Of a DNA stretch of 64,000 nt, positions 49,730 through 61,402 are shown piece by piece; the first letter of the stretch is position 1, and the number at the start of each line of letters is the position of its first letter. The notes beneath the pieces were generated by a model, which searched no databases, was not told where the DNA came from, and saw only the letters and a list, made by a program, of their open reading frames with translations. The DNA comes from Sipunculus nudus (taxonomy: Eukaryota > Annelida > Sipuncula > Golfingiida > Sipunculidae). The position numbers and the translations under genes are program-made. Location of the stretch: assembly GCA_026874595.1 (NCBI GenBank), contig CM049311.1:35071176-35135175 (forward strand). Direction: 5' to 3'.

Positions 49730-50448
49730 ATAAATGACGAAAATAGCCTCAGATGAGGAAGGTCACTCGGGGAGCAGCCATACTAGCAGGGGCTAACCTA
49801 GTTCATAAGACTCCTCAATTGCTTAAAATAATATTAAATATATAAGAATAAAATATAGTAGGGACCCATGTGTCACTGTCTGTCAGTGTTAAATAATTCT
49901 AGCATAGATAATTCTAGCACAGAGTATATAAAATACTCAAGGGACCCATGGGTAAGCTGAATTGTGTCGAATTTTAGCAAATACAAAATATACTTATTTC
50001 TGTTTTTTTTTTTTATGTACTAGCTTTTGAAAAGCTTAAGAATGTGCTCTGTTATTTAGTGATAATAAATGACTGCCAAACTAATACTATGCGTAATTGC
50101 CACTAAAATAAACTGTAAAGGGTTATGAGATAATGTGTTGCATATGAAATATTTTCAGATACACAGAAAGAACTGATCACTTTTATTTCACTTTCTACTG
50201 AAGCATGGGAATAATGAATTTAAATTTATATTAAACCCTATTTTTTCATCTGATTTCTTTTTTTTTTGCATTGGATCCTATTTTTTATATTCAATCTATA
50301 TATTCAAAACAGTTCTCACAGGAAAAAAATGTCTCCTCCCTGTCCGCATGATATCACAAAATGTTCTGAACTAATTTCAATAAAATGTTGAGGGAGAATG
50401 GTATATATATATATAAAATGAAGGAGAGGTTAAGGTTTATCGGTGTAT

Positions 50449-50930
50449 TTTTAGCTCAGATGACTATAAGTCATTTAAGCTATAGCGATCACTCTTTGAG
50501 TCTTTGTCCGTCGTCCGTCTGTCTGGCCGTCCGTCCTGGTGTCCATTAGCAGGTCACAAATCGTAACTTCCGGACCTAGAAATTTTTAACTTAACATCCA
50601 CGGAGGTTCATAAACAAGTTCATATGAAACCTGAAATTTGATCTCTGTTACCCATATCCTCAGAACTGTTAGGCTCGTTAGTACATCCCCCCCCCCAAAT
50701 AATTAAAAAAAATTATATAAAAGCTCCAGTATCTGAACAACTAATGCATTGTACGCAATGAATTCTTGCATGCAGATTGATCATGGTGTGTTCATCAGTT
50801 CCTGCAGACTAGTGGCGCCACCTGAATTTTTTTTCGAATTTTTATGCAATGTTTTCTCTATTTTTTAATGAAGCAGTACTACCATTTATAGGGATAAAAC
50901 ATTAACCATTAGATCTGGAATCTTCCTATT
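50449..50930 (-). mobile_element. Hairpin-ended minisatellite element fragment, reverse orientation
   Basis: Reading right to left it has one unit of the 330-bp repeat found at 56640-59400 (GGTGGCGCCAC box at 50812, GGTAACAGAGATC, CTAGGTCCGG), then a GGAC-type tract (about 50510-50540), then the stem-loop TAGCTCAGATGACT / AGTCATTTAAGCTA (50452-50482), then an A-run. The hairpin matches that at 9826-9856 apart from two changes compatible with G-U pairing. Confidence 0.55.
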
Positions 50931-52115
50931 GTACACGCAGGGAGGTCCAAGGCAAATCCTGGAAACCCGAAAACTACGAGCCAAACAGGATTTTGAGCAC
51001 TCAGAGAGTCACATGGGGCAAAAATTGTATCAGCTTGGTCTGGAAAATTTTAACATGACATCCAGGAAGGTGCTCGGTAAATCTCCGTGGAAACCTGAAT
51101 ATAGGCGACTGGCCAACAATATGATTAAGTGCACCCAAAAACCAATTGTATCGGCTAGCACTAGAATCTTTTCATGTAACATCAAAGAAATGCTTGGGCA
51201 AATCTCCATGGAAACCTAAAATTAGGCCACAGTAACCTTTATTCTGCGAGCTTCCGGCCAAAAACATGATTTTAAGCACTCAGGTAGTCAGTCATAGGAC
51301 AATACTGCACGGTTGGACCTCGATCATGGTAATATGACACCAGGGATTTCCTAGGCAAGTCTCCTTTGAATCACTTTGACCTATATTATGTGAGCTTTAG
51401 GAGAAAACATGGTTTAAGCATTGTGAGAGTCAGATGGGCACAAATCAATACGGATTGACATACAAACCTCTAACCCATATATTGTGAGCCTCGAGCGGAA
51501 AACCTAATTTTGATCACCCAAAGTCAGAGAGGGCACAGATCTTAACTGGTGCATATAAATGTCTTTCTTTATGTAAAGGGAGGCCATTGTAAAGTCTCCT
51601 TCGGCATCTGAAAGTCACTGTGACCTATATTCTGCAAGATGTGCGAAACAAGATGATTTCAGCAAGCTATAACAGATATTTGTACGATTTGTTACAGTTG
51701 GACCTAGAAAATATTAATTAGATTAAGATCCAGGGAGGTCCCTGTTAAAATTCCTAGGAAACCTGAAATAATGTCACTTTTACCTATATTCTGGGAGCCA
51801 TGTGAAAGAACATGATTTTAGCACCCAATTAGTTAGTCGGGCACAAATTGTAACATTTGGACGGAGGAACTTCTAACTCAGGAGTTCTTGAAAAATCTTC
51901 TTTAAAACCTAATACATGTTTAAGGTAACTGTAACATATTTTCTTAGCACTATTGGCAAAAAGCATGATTCTGAGTACTCAGAAAGTCATTCTGCCAATT
52001 GTTCAAGGTTCCTTTACAAATAATTTTCACTCGATCATAAGATCAATAATTAATACATGCGTCACCTCTATGTCAAAGTCAGCTGAGCGTCATGGCCAAT
52101 AGGCCACTTGTTTAA
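50931..52115 (+). mobile_element. Degenerate minisatellite array ending in a GGCC hairpin
   Basis: Irregular units (about 145-270 bp) share (G/A)AGCACTCAGAGAGTCA, GGGCA(C/A)AAAT, TTGGACCT, GGCAAATCTCC(A/G)TGGAAACC and TATATTCTG(C/G)GAGC. The array closes with CAGCTGAGCGTCATGGCC-AATA-GGCCACTTG (about 52080-52110), a GGCC/GGCC stem-loop. The same terminus in reverse lies at 56529-56565. Confidence 0.45.
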
Positions 52116-53429
52116 GATGTTGTAAGGGGGAAAAGGGGGAGAATTGGTCTAAAATTTATCACCATAAATGCTAAAAAAATGGCCATCCTTAAAAGTATCT
52201 CGGCAGTAACTAAAGAATTGTAAAGATTTATTGAAACAATGCACCTGCTGCTGGAACAGAGTATAGTCACCATAAACGATTTTTTTTTTGTAAAATAAAC
52301 GAAATGTAGTAACTGGTCGTAAACAATATATCAGTAAAATTTATATCAACTAACTTTAACACTTTTTAAATTTCAAAATCAAAATTTTCTCTTGTATTCG
52401 ACAGAGAAATTTGCAATCAACAATTCAAGAAAAAGTTCTGAATAACAATTTTAGGACACAACACATGGATATGCTTCAAATACCTGTTTACAGAAACTAT
52501 TTGAAAGAATACTATGCAGCAATTTATTAAGAGCATTAAACATTTAGTATTCGTGATTCATTTAATGAAACAACGCGCATAAAACAGTGAAAATCCCGTG
52601 CATAAAACTATAAAACAGAAAAAAAACCAGTAAAAATATTAAGCCCAGCTGGGACTTAATGTCGACCAGTTTAATCATTGCTCCAAAACTCGTGTAAATT
52701 TTATTTTTATGATATTTTTTTAATATTCTGTAGACACCTTTATATCTTTTTTTATCAAGGTAGGATCCCTATAGGTTTTGGGTCCTGGGTTCGTGCCTAT
52801 TTTGCAAATGACCGTGCCTCTGACAAGTTTCCGCCATTTATTCATGTATTTACATTAAGGCTAAAACATAGGGGCGCTAATATGCATGTATGGGTACTAT
52901 GAAAACAGTTATATATACGTGTATATGAAGTATAAATAGATATATATATATATATATATATATATTACTATTATTAATAATTTTATTATAACTATACGTT
53001 ATACATTTTAGTGTACGAAAATATGATTTTTTTTATTTTCAATTATGAAACATGGTTTCATTAAGGTTAATTACAGGTACATGCATGGGTAGGGAAAAGG
53101 AGGAGGGCATCCCCTCCCATATTAAAAAAAATTGAATTTGCAATGTAAAGAGGACAGTTTGAGGCAATTTCACAAAAAAAGGGGATTTCCTGTTTCTGAA
53201 AAACTGTTCCCTTATGTCTTTGCGTTATGTAGTCAAACTGTAGAGAGGTTCAATATTTATATTTCTTCAAAATTAGGATATAAAATTTCAATCGTTTTCA
53301 AACAAGTCAATGGCCCAAAGGCGCATTAACGGTTGTAACTAGCAAAATATTATCTTTTAAATGTGATGCTCGGAGTGAAATAACTGATATGTTGAAGTCT
53401 AGTGTTAAACATAGCATTTTACCGGGTTT
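52116..53429. other. No gene recognised; one (TA)n tract
   Basis: AT-rich sequence with (TA)n at 52938-52966. Open frames here (for example 52678-52902 and 53132-53329) have no recognisable motif. Confidence 0.5.
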
Positions 53430-53547
53430 CGTGGTCTTGACAGCACACAGGACTCATAAGAGCACAGATCGCTAGTTGGAGTACCGGTTTTACCTGAGCC
53501 GTGAGCTTGTTCATGGTCGACCTCAACCAGGACCCGGTGCCCTGCAG
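53430..53547 (+). mobile_element. Degenerate fragment of the tRNA-like SINE (copy D)
   Basis: GGACTCATAAG, GCCGTGAGCTTGTTCATGGTCGACC and CCCGGTGCCCTGCAG line up with the first third of copies B and C. The rest is missing. Confidence 0.4.
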
Positions 53548-53689
53548 TTGTCCTGCAGCTGTTCATAAATATTTTCTTATACTCAACTAATAAATTTGAA
53601 ATAAATGAACTGCGGATAACTTTAATAAAATCTAATTTATAAATAACTATAGATGTGTCGAAACAACACAAATGCCCCCGCCTAGAGCA

Positions 53690-56527
53690 AAGAGGAAATA
53701 TTTGTTAAATTTTGTAAGTTCAGGAGGTGTCATATGGTCAAAAGTAGGTCAACAAGGGCAAATTGCAAACTCGATCTGTAACGGGTCATTATCAAGCAAC
53801 ACACCAAAATCAGGCCAGTATCTGCAGGCATTGTGAGAAAAAAGTCCATACATGTGCATTTTTCATTCAAATTTCTGTCTTTCATGAAATTTTCTATGTT
53901 CAGGATCTGTCATATGGTCAAAAATAGGTAAACTGGGACGAAACGCGAACTCGATCTGTAAGTGGTCATTATGCGCCCACAGACCAGACATTAGGCCAGT
54001 ATCTGTAAGCATTGCATTGCGAAACTAGAATTTTTGTAAAAGCTGATCATCAGTTATAAATTTAAAATGGAGAGGTATGTACCATGTTTCATAACAATCC
54101 ACCAAATGCTTCCTCAGAAATAACCTCCTAAGTTTTTTTCTATACTAAGCTTTGTGACCGTGAAAATTAGGTCAAGATCTTTGAACTTGACCAAGATTTT
54201 GTAAATATCATGCATTAGCACTGAAGAAATAAAGATCCTGTGTTGAATACCTTTGGAGATATCCTGCACAAAAGGCCAAAATTGAAAAATCTGATAAAAA
54301 TTCATTAAAAAATCAGAAATTGTAGGTGGTGCCACCAAAATTGTGCAGCACATACAGATTATCATTCCAAATGACCATAGTAAGTTTTGCGAAAATCCAC
54401 ACAATGGTTCCTGAGATATAAGCTTCTGAGTGTTTTTGTATAATCAGCTCTAAAACAAAGAGAAATAGGTCAAGGTCACCAATCTTCGCACTTTACCAAG
54501 ATTTTGTTGATATACATCTTCACTGATGAAATAAAATTTCAACGGTGAATCCTTTCAGAGATTTCCCGCTCACAAGGCCAAAATTGATAAATCCGATAAA
54601 AATTGATTAAAAAAAAAACAGAAATTGCAGATGGCGCCACCAAAATTGTGCAGCACATACTGACCATCAGTCCAAATGATCATAGTAAGATTTGTGAAAA
54701 TCCACACAATGGTTCCTAAGATATAAGCTTCTGAGTGTTTTTCTATAATCAGCTCTAAAATGTAGAAAAATGGGTCAAGGTCACCCATCTTCGAACTTGA
54801 CCGAGATTTTATCGATATACATCTTCACTGATGAAATAAAGTTCCAACGGTGAATCCTTTTAGTGATATCCCGCTTACAAGGTAAAGGTTAACGGACGCT
54901 TGACGGACGGACGCCGGACGGACAGACGGACAGCTGGACAGCTTGGGTGATGACAATAGCCCATCAGCCTATGAGCTGAAGGCTAAAAAAGGCTGTACAT
55001 GTACATTTGTCATGAAAATTTCTATTTTTCATGAAATTTTCTATGTTTAGGAGCCGTAAAACGGTCAAAAGTAGGTCAATTGCGACGAAACGCGAACTCG
55101 ATCTGTAACTGGTCATTATCTGCCTATGCACACCAACAATCAGGCCAATATCTGCAGGCATTGCGAACAAAAGTCCGTACATGTGTATTGGTCATGAAAA
55201 TTTCTATTTTTCATGAAATTTTCTGCGTTAAGGCACCGTCAAACGGTCAAAAGAAGGTCAACGGAGACAAAACGCGAAATCGACCTGTAACTGGTCATAA
55301 TATGCCCACACACCAAAAATCAGGCCTGTATCTGCAGGCATTGTGAAAAAAAGTCCGTACACGTGCAGTTGTCATGAAAATTTATATTTTTCATAAAATG
55401 TTCTATGTTTAGGAGCCGAAAAGGGTCAAAAGAAGGTCAACTGGGACGAAACGCAAACTCGATCTGTAAATTGTCATTATATCTGCCCACACATGAAAAA
55501 TCAGGCCAATATCTGCAGGCATTGCGAAAAAAGTCCGTACATGTGTATTTGTCTTGAAAATTTCTATTTTTCATTAAATTTTCTAAGTTTAGGAGCCGTG
55601 AACGGTCAAAAATAATTCAACCGCGACGAAACGCGAACTCGATCTGTAACTGGTCATTATTTGCCATCACACCAATAATCAGGCCAATAACTGCAGGCAT
55701 TGAGAAAAAAAGTCCGTACACGTGCATTTGTCATCATAAATTTCTATTCTTTTAATGAAATTTTCTATGTTTAGGAGCCGTAAAACGGTCAAAAGTTGGT
55801 CAACCGCGACGAAACGCGAGCTCGATCTGTAAATAGTCATTATCTGCCCACACACCATAAATCAGGCCAATATCTGCAGGCATTGCGAAAAAAGTCCGTA
55901 CACATGCATTTGTCATGGAAATTTTGATTTTTCTTGAAATTTTCTATGTTTAGGAGCCGTTAAACGGTCAAAAGTAGGTCAACTGGGACGAAACGCAAAC
56001 TCGACCTGTAACTGATCATTATCTGCCCACACACTAAAAATCAGGCCCGTATCTGCAGGCTTTGCGAAAAAGTCCGTACATGTGCAGTTGTCATAAAAAT
56101 TTATATTTTTCATAAAATGTTCTATGTTTAGGAGCCGAAAAGGGTCAAAAGAAGGTCAACTGGGACGAAACGCAAACTCGATCTGTAAATAGTCATTATC
56201 TGCCCACACATAAAAAAACCAGGCCAATATCTGCAAGCATTGCGAAAAAAATTTCCGTACTTGTGTATTTGTCATGGAAATTTCTATTTTTAATGAAGTT
56301 TACTATGTTTAGGAGCCGTAAAACGGTCAAAAGTAGGTCAACTGGGACGAAACGCAAACTCAATCTGTAACTGGTCATTATGCGCCCTCAGACCAAAAAT
56401 CAGGCCCGTATCTGCAGGCATTGCGAAAAAAGTTCGTACAACTGATTACGGAATGACGGAAGGACGGGATGACGGACTTGGGTAAAACTATATGACCCGG
56501 CCACTTTGTGCCGGGGGGCATAATAAA
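53690..56527 (+). mobile_element. Element with about 180-bp tandem units, GGAC tract and terminal hairpin
   Basis: The marker GGTCAAAAGTAGGTCAAC recurs at about 53738, 53917, 55063, 55243, 55420, 55605, 55787, 55967, 56142 and 56326, a spacing of 175-185 bp. Other constant parts are ACGAAACGC(G/A)AACTCGATC, CTGGTCATTAT, ATCTGCAGGCATTGCGAAAAA and GTCCGTACATG. The array ends in a decayed GGAC tract (56450-56480), a hairpin (CCCGGCCAC-TTT-GTGCCGGG, about 56494-56515) and an A-rich end. It is interrupted between units 2 and 3 by the element at 54025-54990. There is no coding capacity. Confidence 0.65.
54025..54990 (+). mobile_element. Minisatellite element nested within the 180-bp array
   Basis: The surrounding 180-bp unit breaks after GCATTGCGAAA (about 54024) and resumes near 54991 (TGTACATGTACATTTGTCATG), so both ends of this element are visible. 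Inside are about 300-bp units (GGTTCCTGAGATATAAGCTTC at about 54408 and its match at about 54711; GGTGGTGCCACC and ATGGCGCCACC boxes). A GGAC tract (54893-54940), a stem-loop (about 54957-54984, TAGCCCATCAGC with GAGCTGAAGGCTA) and an A-run follow. No obvious target duplication is seen, which would fit rolling-circle insertion. Confidence 0.6.
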
Positions 56528-56528
56528 A

Positions 56529-56565
56529 ACTAGTGGCCCATGGGCCATGACGCTCAGCTGAATTC
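56529..56565 (-). other. Reverse-oriented GGCC-hairpin terminus
   Basis: TGGCCCATGGGCCA palindrome inside ACTAGTGGCCCATGGGCC followed by ATGACGCTCAGCTGA. It is the mirror image of 52080-52110. It abuts the 3' end of the 180-bp array element, placing two termini head to head. Confidence 0.5.
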
Positions 56566-56639
56566 AAGGAATGTTGAACAATGAGCAAAATGACAGAGTG
56601 CAAACATTTGCCAGAGTGCAAACAAATCATGGATTTTGT

Positions 56640-59425
56640 GAAGAGTCCTTAGAAATTGGTTTCAGTGGGCTTTTGGACGGATGACAACTTCATTGGAAGG
56701 TCTCATAAATAGAAAAAAATGCGTAAAAATTTGAAAAAAAAACACTGGTAGTGCAACCAGTCTGCAGGAACTGATGTAAAACTCCATGATCAATATATAT
56801 CAAAAGAATCATGGCTATCAAGGCATTTGTTATTCAGATACTGGAGCTTTTGTTTGTATAAATGTTTAATTATTCTTGGGGGTATTTACGAGCCCTATAG
56901 CTCGGAGAATATGGGTAACAGAGACCTAATTTCAGGTTCCCAAGGAGCTTTCAGTAGTCTCCCTTGATGTCAAGTATGACGATTCTAGGTTCAGCAGTTA
57001 CGGTTTGTGCCATGTTAACAGATGAAGGTCTCATAAATAGAGAAAAAATGCCTAAAAAATTGAAAAAAAATACAGGTGGCACCACCAGTGTACAGGAACT
57101 GATGAAACACTCCATGATCAATATGCATGCTAAGTATCATAGTCATTAGTGCATTAGTTATTCAGATACTGGAGTTTTTGTATCACATTTTTAACTAGAA
57201 AACATTTGCCAGGCGACTATGTGTATCCGCCGAAGTCAGAATGGTACAGGTGGAGTGAGGGATGGATTAAGTGGTATGTTACACCACTCCTGAATATAGT
57301 CCACTAAAACTCTGAGAAAAGGGCATTAATTTAATCAACAAAAACACCTGGCACTACCTGTTTGGTTTATGAAAAAACTCTCAAAGACGGATTGACATGC
57401 CAAATTTAAGACCAATACCTTGAGCCATTCCTAAGATATAAGCAATTTTCACCCAAAGCAAATGTACAGATGGACACCACAGGAAAACAAATGCAGATGG
57501 CGCCTACAGTCATAAGTACAACATGGAGGAGTCCAAGTTATATGGATATGCACAATTTCAGGCCAATATGGCACACCAATCCTAAGAAAAGATCAGTAAT
57601 TTATTCTACGGAAATGGGAACGTAAATCATTGCAGATGGCACCACCAGCCATGAGTACAAGATGGAGGAGTCCATGATCTATAAATATGGACAAATTCAG
57701 GCCAAAATGGCAAAGCACTCCTTAGAAAAGGGCATTAATTTATTCTACAAAACCGGGAAGGTAGGTGGCGCCACCTGTCTGGTTTAACAGAAAACTTTCC
57801 AAGATGGGTGGACACGCCAAATTTCAGACCAATACCTTGAACCACTCCTGAGGTATGAGCAATTATTACCAAAAGCAAATATACGGATTGACGCCATGTG
57901 AAAATTTTTGCAGATGGCGCCACCCGTCTTTTTTATGAGATGGAGGTGTCGAGGATCTATGAACATGCACAATTTCAACCCAATACATTGAAGAACCACT
58001 AAGAAGAACAGATGGCAAATGCACAGTTGGATGCTACGCAAAAAGTATTGTAGGTGGCCCCACCAGTCGTGATTACAAGATGGAGAGATCCAAGATCTAT
58101 AACCATGCAAACTTTCAGCTCAATACATTAAGCCACTCCTGAGGTACCGGCTGTTATCTAAAAGACACCCAGATTCAGACTGCACAGGAAGAATTGCAGG
58201 TGGTGCCACCAGTCTTTGTTATGTACAACTACATAGATGAGGGAACAACTATGCCCGGGTTACGGAAAGATTCGTCCAAGGGTCTCAGAGGAGTTCTCCA
58301 GAAACGAACACAGTTTTTGTATCACATTTTTATTTATTTCGGGGGTACTTACGAGCCCCATAGCTCATAGAATATGGGTAACAGAGATCTAATTTCAGAT
58401 TTTCATGAAGACTTTTCATGGACCTCTCTAGATGTCAAGTATGAAGATTCTAGGTCAAGTGGTTACGATTTGCGCCCTGTTACAAGATGAGGCTTTATTT
58501 GAAAGTCTCAAAAAGAGAAAAAAAATGCGTACATATTAAAAAAAAATATAGGTGGCGCCATCAGTCTGCAGGAACTGATGAAACACTATATGATCAATAA
58601 GCATGCAAAAATCATGGCCCTTAGTACATTCAGATACTGAAGCTTTTGTATCACATTTTTATTTATTCTTAGGGGTACTTTCGAGCCCCATAGCTCTGAG
58701 GTTATGGATAACAGAGACCTAATTTTACGTTTCCACACAGACTTTTCATGGACCTCCCTGGATATTAAGTTTAAAGATTCCAGGTCCAGTGGTTACGATT
58801 TGTGCCCTGTTAACAGATGACAGTTTCATTGCAGGTCTGTAAAAAAGAGAAAAAAAATCGTAAAAATTGGAAAAAATACAGATGGCGCCACCAGTCTGCA
58901 GGAAGTGATGGAACATCCCTTGATCAATATTCTTGCAAAGAATCATGGTGATCAATGCAGTTGTTATTCAGATACTTGAGCTTTTGTATTAAATTTTGCA
59001 TTATTTCAAGGGGGGTACTTCGGAGCCCCATAGTTCAAAGGATATGGGTAACAGAGACCTAATTTCAGTTTTCCAAGGAGATTTTTCATGGACCTCCCTG
59101 GATATTAAGTTTGAAGATTCCAGGTCCAGAGGTTACGATTTGTGCCCTGTTAACAGATGACAGTTTCATTGTAAGTCTGAAAAAAAGGAGAAAAAAATCG
59201 TAAAAATTGGAAAAAAAATTGAGCTTTTGTATCAAATTTTGCATTATGGGGGGGGGGGGGGGGTACTTCGGAGCCCCATAGCTCGAAGGATTTGGGAAAC
59301 AGAGACTTAATTTCAGGTTTCCAAAGAGATTTTTTATGGACCTCCATGGATGTTGAGAGAGAAGATTCCAGGTCCAGCGGTTACGATTTGTGCCCTATTA
59401 ACGGACTTTCAGTCAGCTGAGCTAA
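56640..59425 (+). mobile_element. Array of about 330-bp units interrupted by a 130-150-bp array
   Basis: The 330-bp units share GGTAACAGAGACCTAATTTCAGG, TTCATGGACCTCCCTGGAT, GATTCTAGGTCCAG(C/T)GGTTACG, CTGTTAACAGATGA, GGTGGCGCCACCAGTCTGCAGG and GAGCTTTTGTATCA. TTCATGGACC recurs at about 58415, 58745 and 59095. The array is interrupted at about 57200-58310 by units of 130-150 bp (GGCGCCACC boxes at about 57640, 57770, 57917, 58055, 58200). It closes at 59396-59425 with ACGGACTTTCAGTCAGCTGAGCTAA, half of the hairpin seen at 9826-9856. There is no coding capacity. Confidence 0.55.
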
Positions 59426-59497
59426 TGATATGAAAAACGAAAATTAATCACGAAAATTGGGAAATTAGATAAAATGAGAGTTATTTCAGCTCAACGG

Positions 59498-59540
59498 GGG
59501 GCCGCGCGCCGAAGGCCCCAGCTCTGGATCTGCCACTGAT
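59498..59540 (-). other. hAT-like transposon terminus, first
   Basis: On the minus strand it reads CAGTGGCAGATCCAGAGC then a GC-rich stretch, a common form of hAT-type inverted terminal repeats. The partner end is not found in this orientation nearby. Confidence 0.3.
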
Positions 59541-59577
59541 AGCAAAGGAAATTTATTACTTGTGTGTTTATGTATGA

Positions 59578-59627
<50 letters not shown>

Positions 59628-59685
59628 TTGTATTAGTATAAGATTAAATGAAATTCCGAAAGGACGGCGAGTACTGGATGCGACC

Positions 59686-59738
59686 GGGGGGGGGGGGGCA
59701 TGGCCCCCTGCGGCCCCCCCACCCCGGCTACGCCCCTG
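59686..59738 (-). other. hAT-like transposon terminus, second, with 13-G run
   Basis: On the minus strand it reads CAGGGGCGTAGCCGGGGTGG, followed by C-rich sequence. The CAGGGGCG start is characteristic of many hAT ends. No partner end is found. A (TA)n tract (59580-59628) lies between the two termini. Confidence 0.35.
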
Positions 59739-59740
59739 AA

Positions 59741-60235
59741 AAAGTTGGCTTCACATGTATCCTGAAGCTTGTTAAGGATGTAACTTCTATGCCCTTGACT
59801 TTGTGACCCCAAAACTAAATGGTGCTCTTCCCATATTACTATGAAACTATACGTGAAAGATGGAAGGTTTGCGATACTTTATTCAATATATATAGAAAGG
59901 TTATGAGGTTCATAATTATCCTTAATTACTGCAACCAGTTTCAAATAAGAGAACTCACTATGGTTGAACTTTCTAATTTTCATAACATAACAAGTCACTC
60001 CCATACTTGAAAAATGTTTTACCATTTTCTTCACTAAATATGGAATTATTCAAGATAAACGTCTTTCTTATATTGAAGGTCATGACCCCAATTTGAATAT
60101 ATTTCATACTATCATTCATATCAATGCATATGCACAAAATAAACGAATCTGATGATTATTTTTGTTGGTTATTAAATCTCATTCTATTCTCACACTGCAT
60201 GTGTTGGGGTATTAAACGGCACAGACCTAAAAACT
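59741..60235. other. No gene recognised
   Basis: AT-rich sequence without recognisable motifs. Confidence 0.5.
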
Positions 60236-60590
60236 CGTAGGTGGCGCCACTAGTCTTTCGTTCAAGAAAAAGCTATCAAAGACCTGCTGGCCACTTAATT
60301 TCAAGAACAGTTGGTCAATCCTAACTTTCGATGTCTGGCCATTTGAATGTATTTTATATTATTTCTGGGGTGCTCAAACACGCCCTGTACCTCGCAGAAT
60401 ATAAGTCACAGTGACCTTATTTCAGGTTTCCAAAGATATCTTTTTATAGAATCTCAGATAATACACAGTTTTATTATCATAGCCGCTACGTTTACAGTTT
60501 GTATGTGCCTTGCTAACAGACGGCCGGACGGACGATTGACGAAGCGGCATCACCAAACCTCAGTTGACTTAAACTGAGTTGCGTTAAAAA
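60236..60590 (+). mobile_element. Single-unit hairpin-ended minisatellite fragment
   Basis: It begins GTAGGTGGCGCCACTAGTC, has the GGTTTCCAAAGATATC block of the 330-bp units, a short GGAC tract (60520-60540), a weak hairpin (CTCAGTT / AACTGAG) and an A-run. Same arrangement as the larger arrays but with about one core unit. Confidence 0.4.
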
Positions 60591-61029
60591 TGAAGTTTCT
60601 TTTAGTTGATTAACGTTTAGATTTATAATGAAAGCAATTATGTATATTAAATGCTTGCATTTTGCAAATGTGGTACAGGATTTCATTTGTATGGGCAGAT
60701 CTAAGCATGAGGAGTTGAGAAGCGGCTGAACCTGGTTATATAAACCACCACCAATAAACTTTGTCTTCAACAGCTTTTTCTACACTCTAGAAAGACAAAC
60801 CTGAACTATAAAAAGTAAGAAATGTACATTCAAGCAAACAGAGGCGCATGAGCTGGTACCTGGAATACCTTTTTCAGATATACTAGGCAAGCGTTCAGGT
60901 AACCGGGAACACTTTCTAGTTGGAGAACAGAAATGAATACGATGTTAAATATTTGCAAAATGAAACTAGTTATAATTGTATATCAATTGAAATAGGTTTA
61001 TAATGCCACAGTAAAACAAGAAATCTGCA
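60591..61029. other. No gene recognised
   Basis: AT-rich sequence. A GAGTTGAGAAGC block and a possible AATAAA near 60755 have no gene context. Confidence 0.4.
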
Positions 61030-61352
61030 TTCTGAGTAATGCAAGCCTTCGCCTTTGTGGGGGGTCCGTATTGTAGGATGCTCCAAAAAAAACGAATTTG
61101 TATTTTCTTATTCGGCCCATATGCCCACATTCATTCGTGCGTAAGTGACCGTACGTTTGTGAATATTCTTAATGACGTCTCTGAATCCGGATCATGTTCC
61201 GGATCCACACCAAATACTAATCGATTTTTCATTGGTCAAATCCGGAATTGCCCTGAAAATTTCATGAGATTCCGTCATGATTGCAGGAGTTAGGTTGTGT
61301 ACAAACACACACGAACGGGGTGGAAGGCATACCCTCCTGGCGGAGGCAAAGA
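61030..61352. mobile_element. Dispersed repeat ending in a CTCCTGGCGGAGG palindrome
   Basis: Contains CCTGAAAATTTCATGAGATTCCGTC and ends GGCATACCCTCCTGGCGGAGGCAAAG. From memory this type of ending, with an ATCCGGATC-rich middle, recurs widely in aquatic animal genomes. The left end (GCCTTCGCC) is a partial inverted match to the right. I do not assign a family. Confidence 0.35.
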
Positions 61353-61402
61353 GAGGTCAGCTTTGACATTCAGGAGGAGTGTACTACTGCGCATTTGTAT
61401 AA

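Noticed and set aside
51000-59400. Regular 130-350 bp repeats as a centromeric satellite
   Set aside because: The arrays are short, of several unrelated unit types, and end in element-like hairpins; a satellite would be long and homogeneous.
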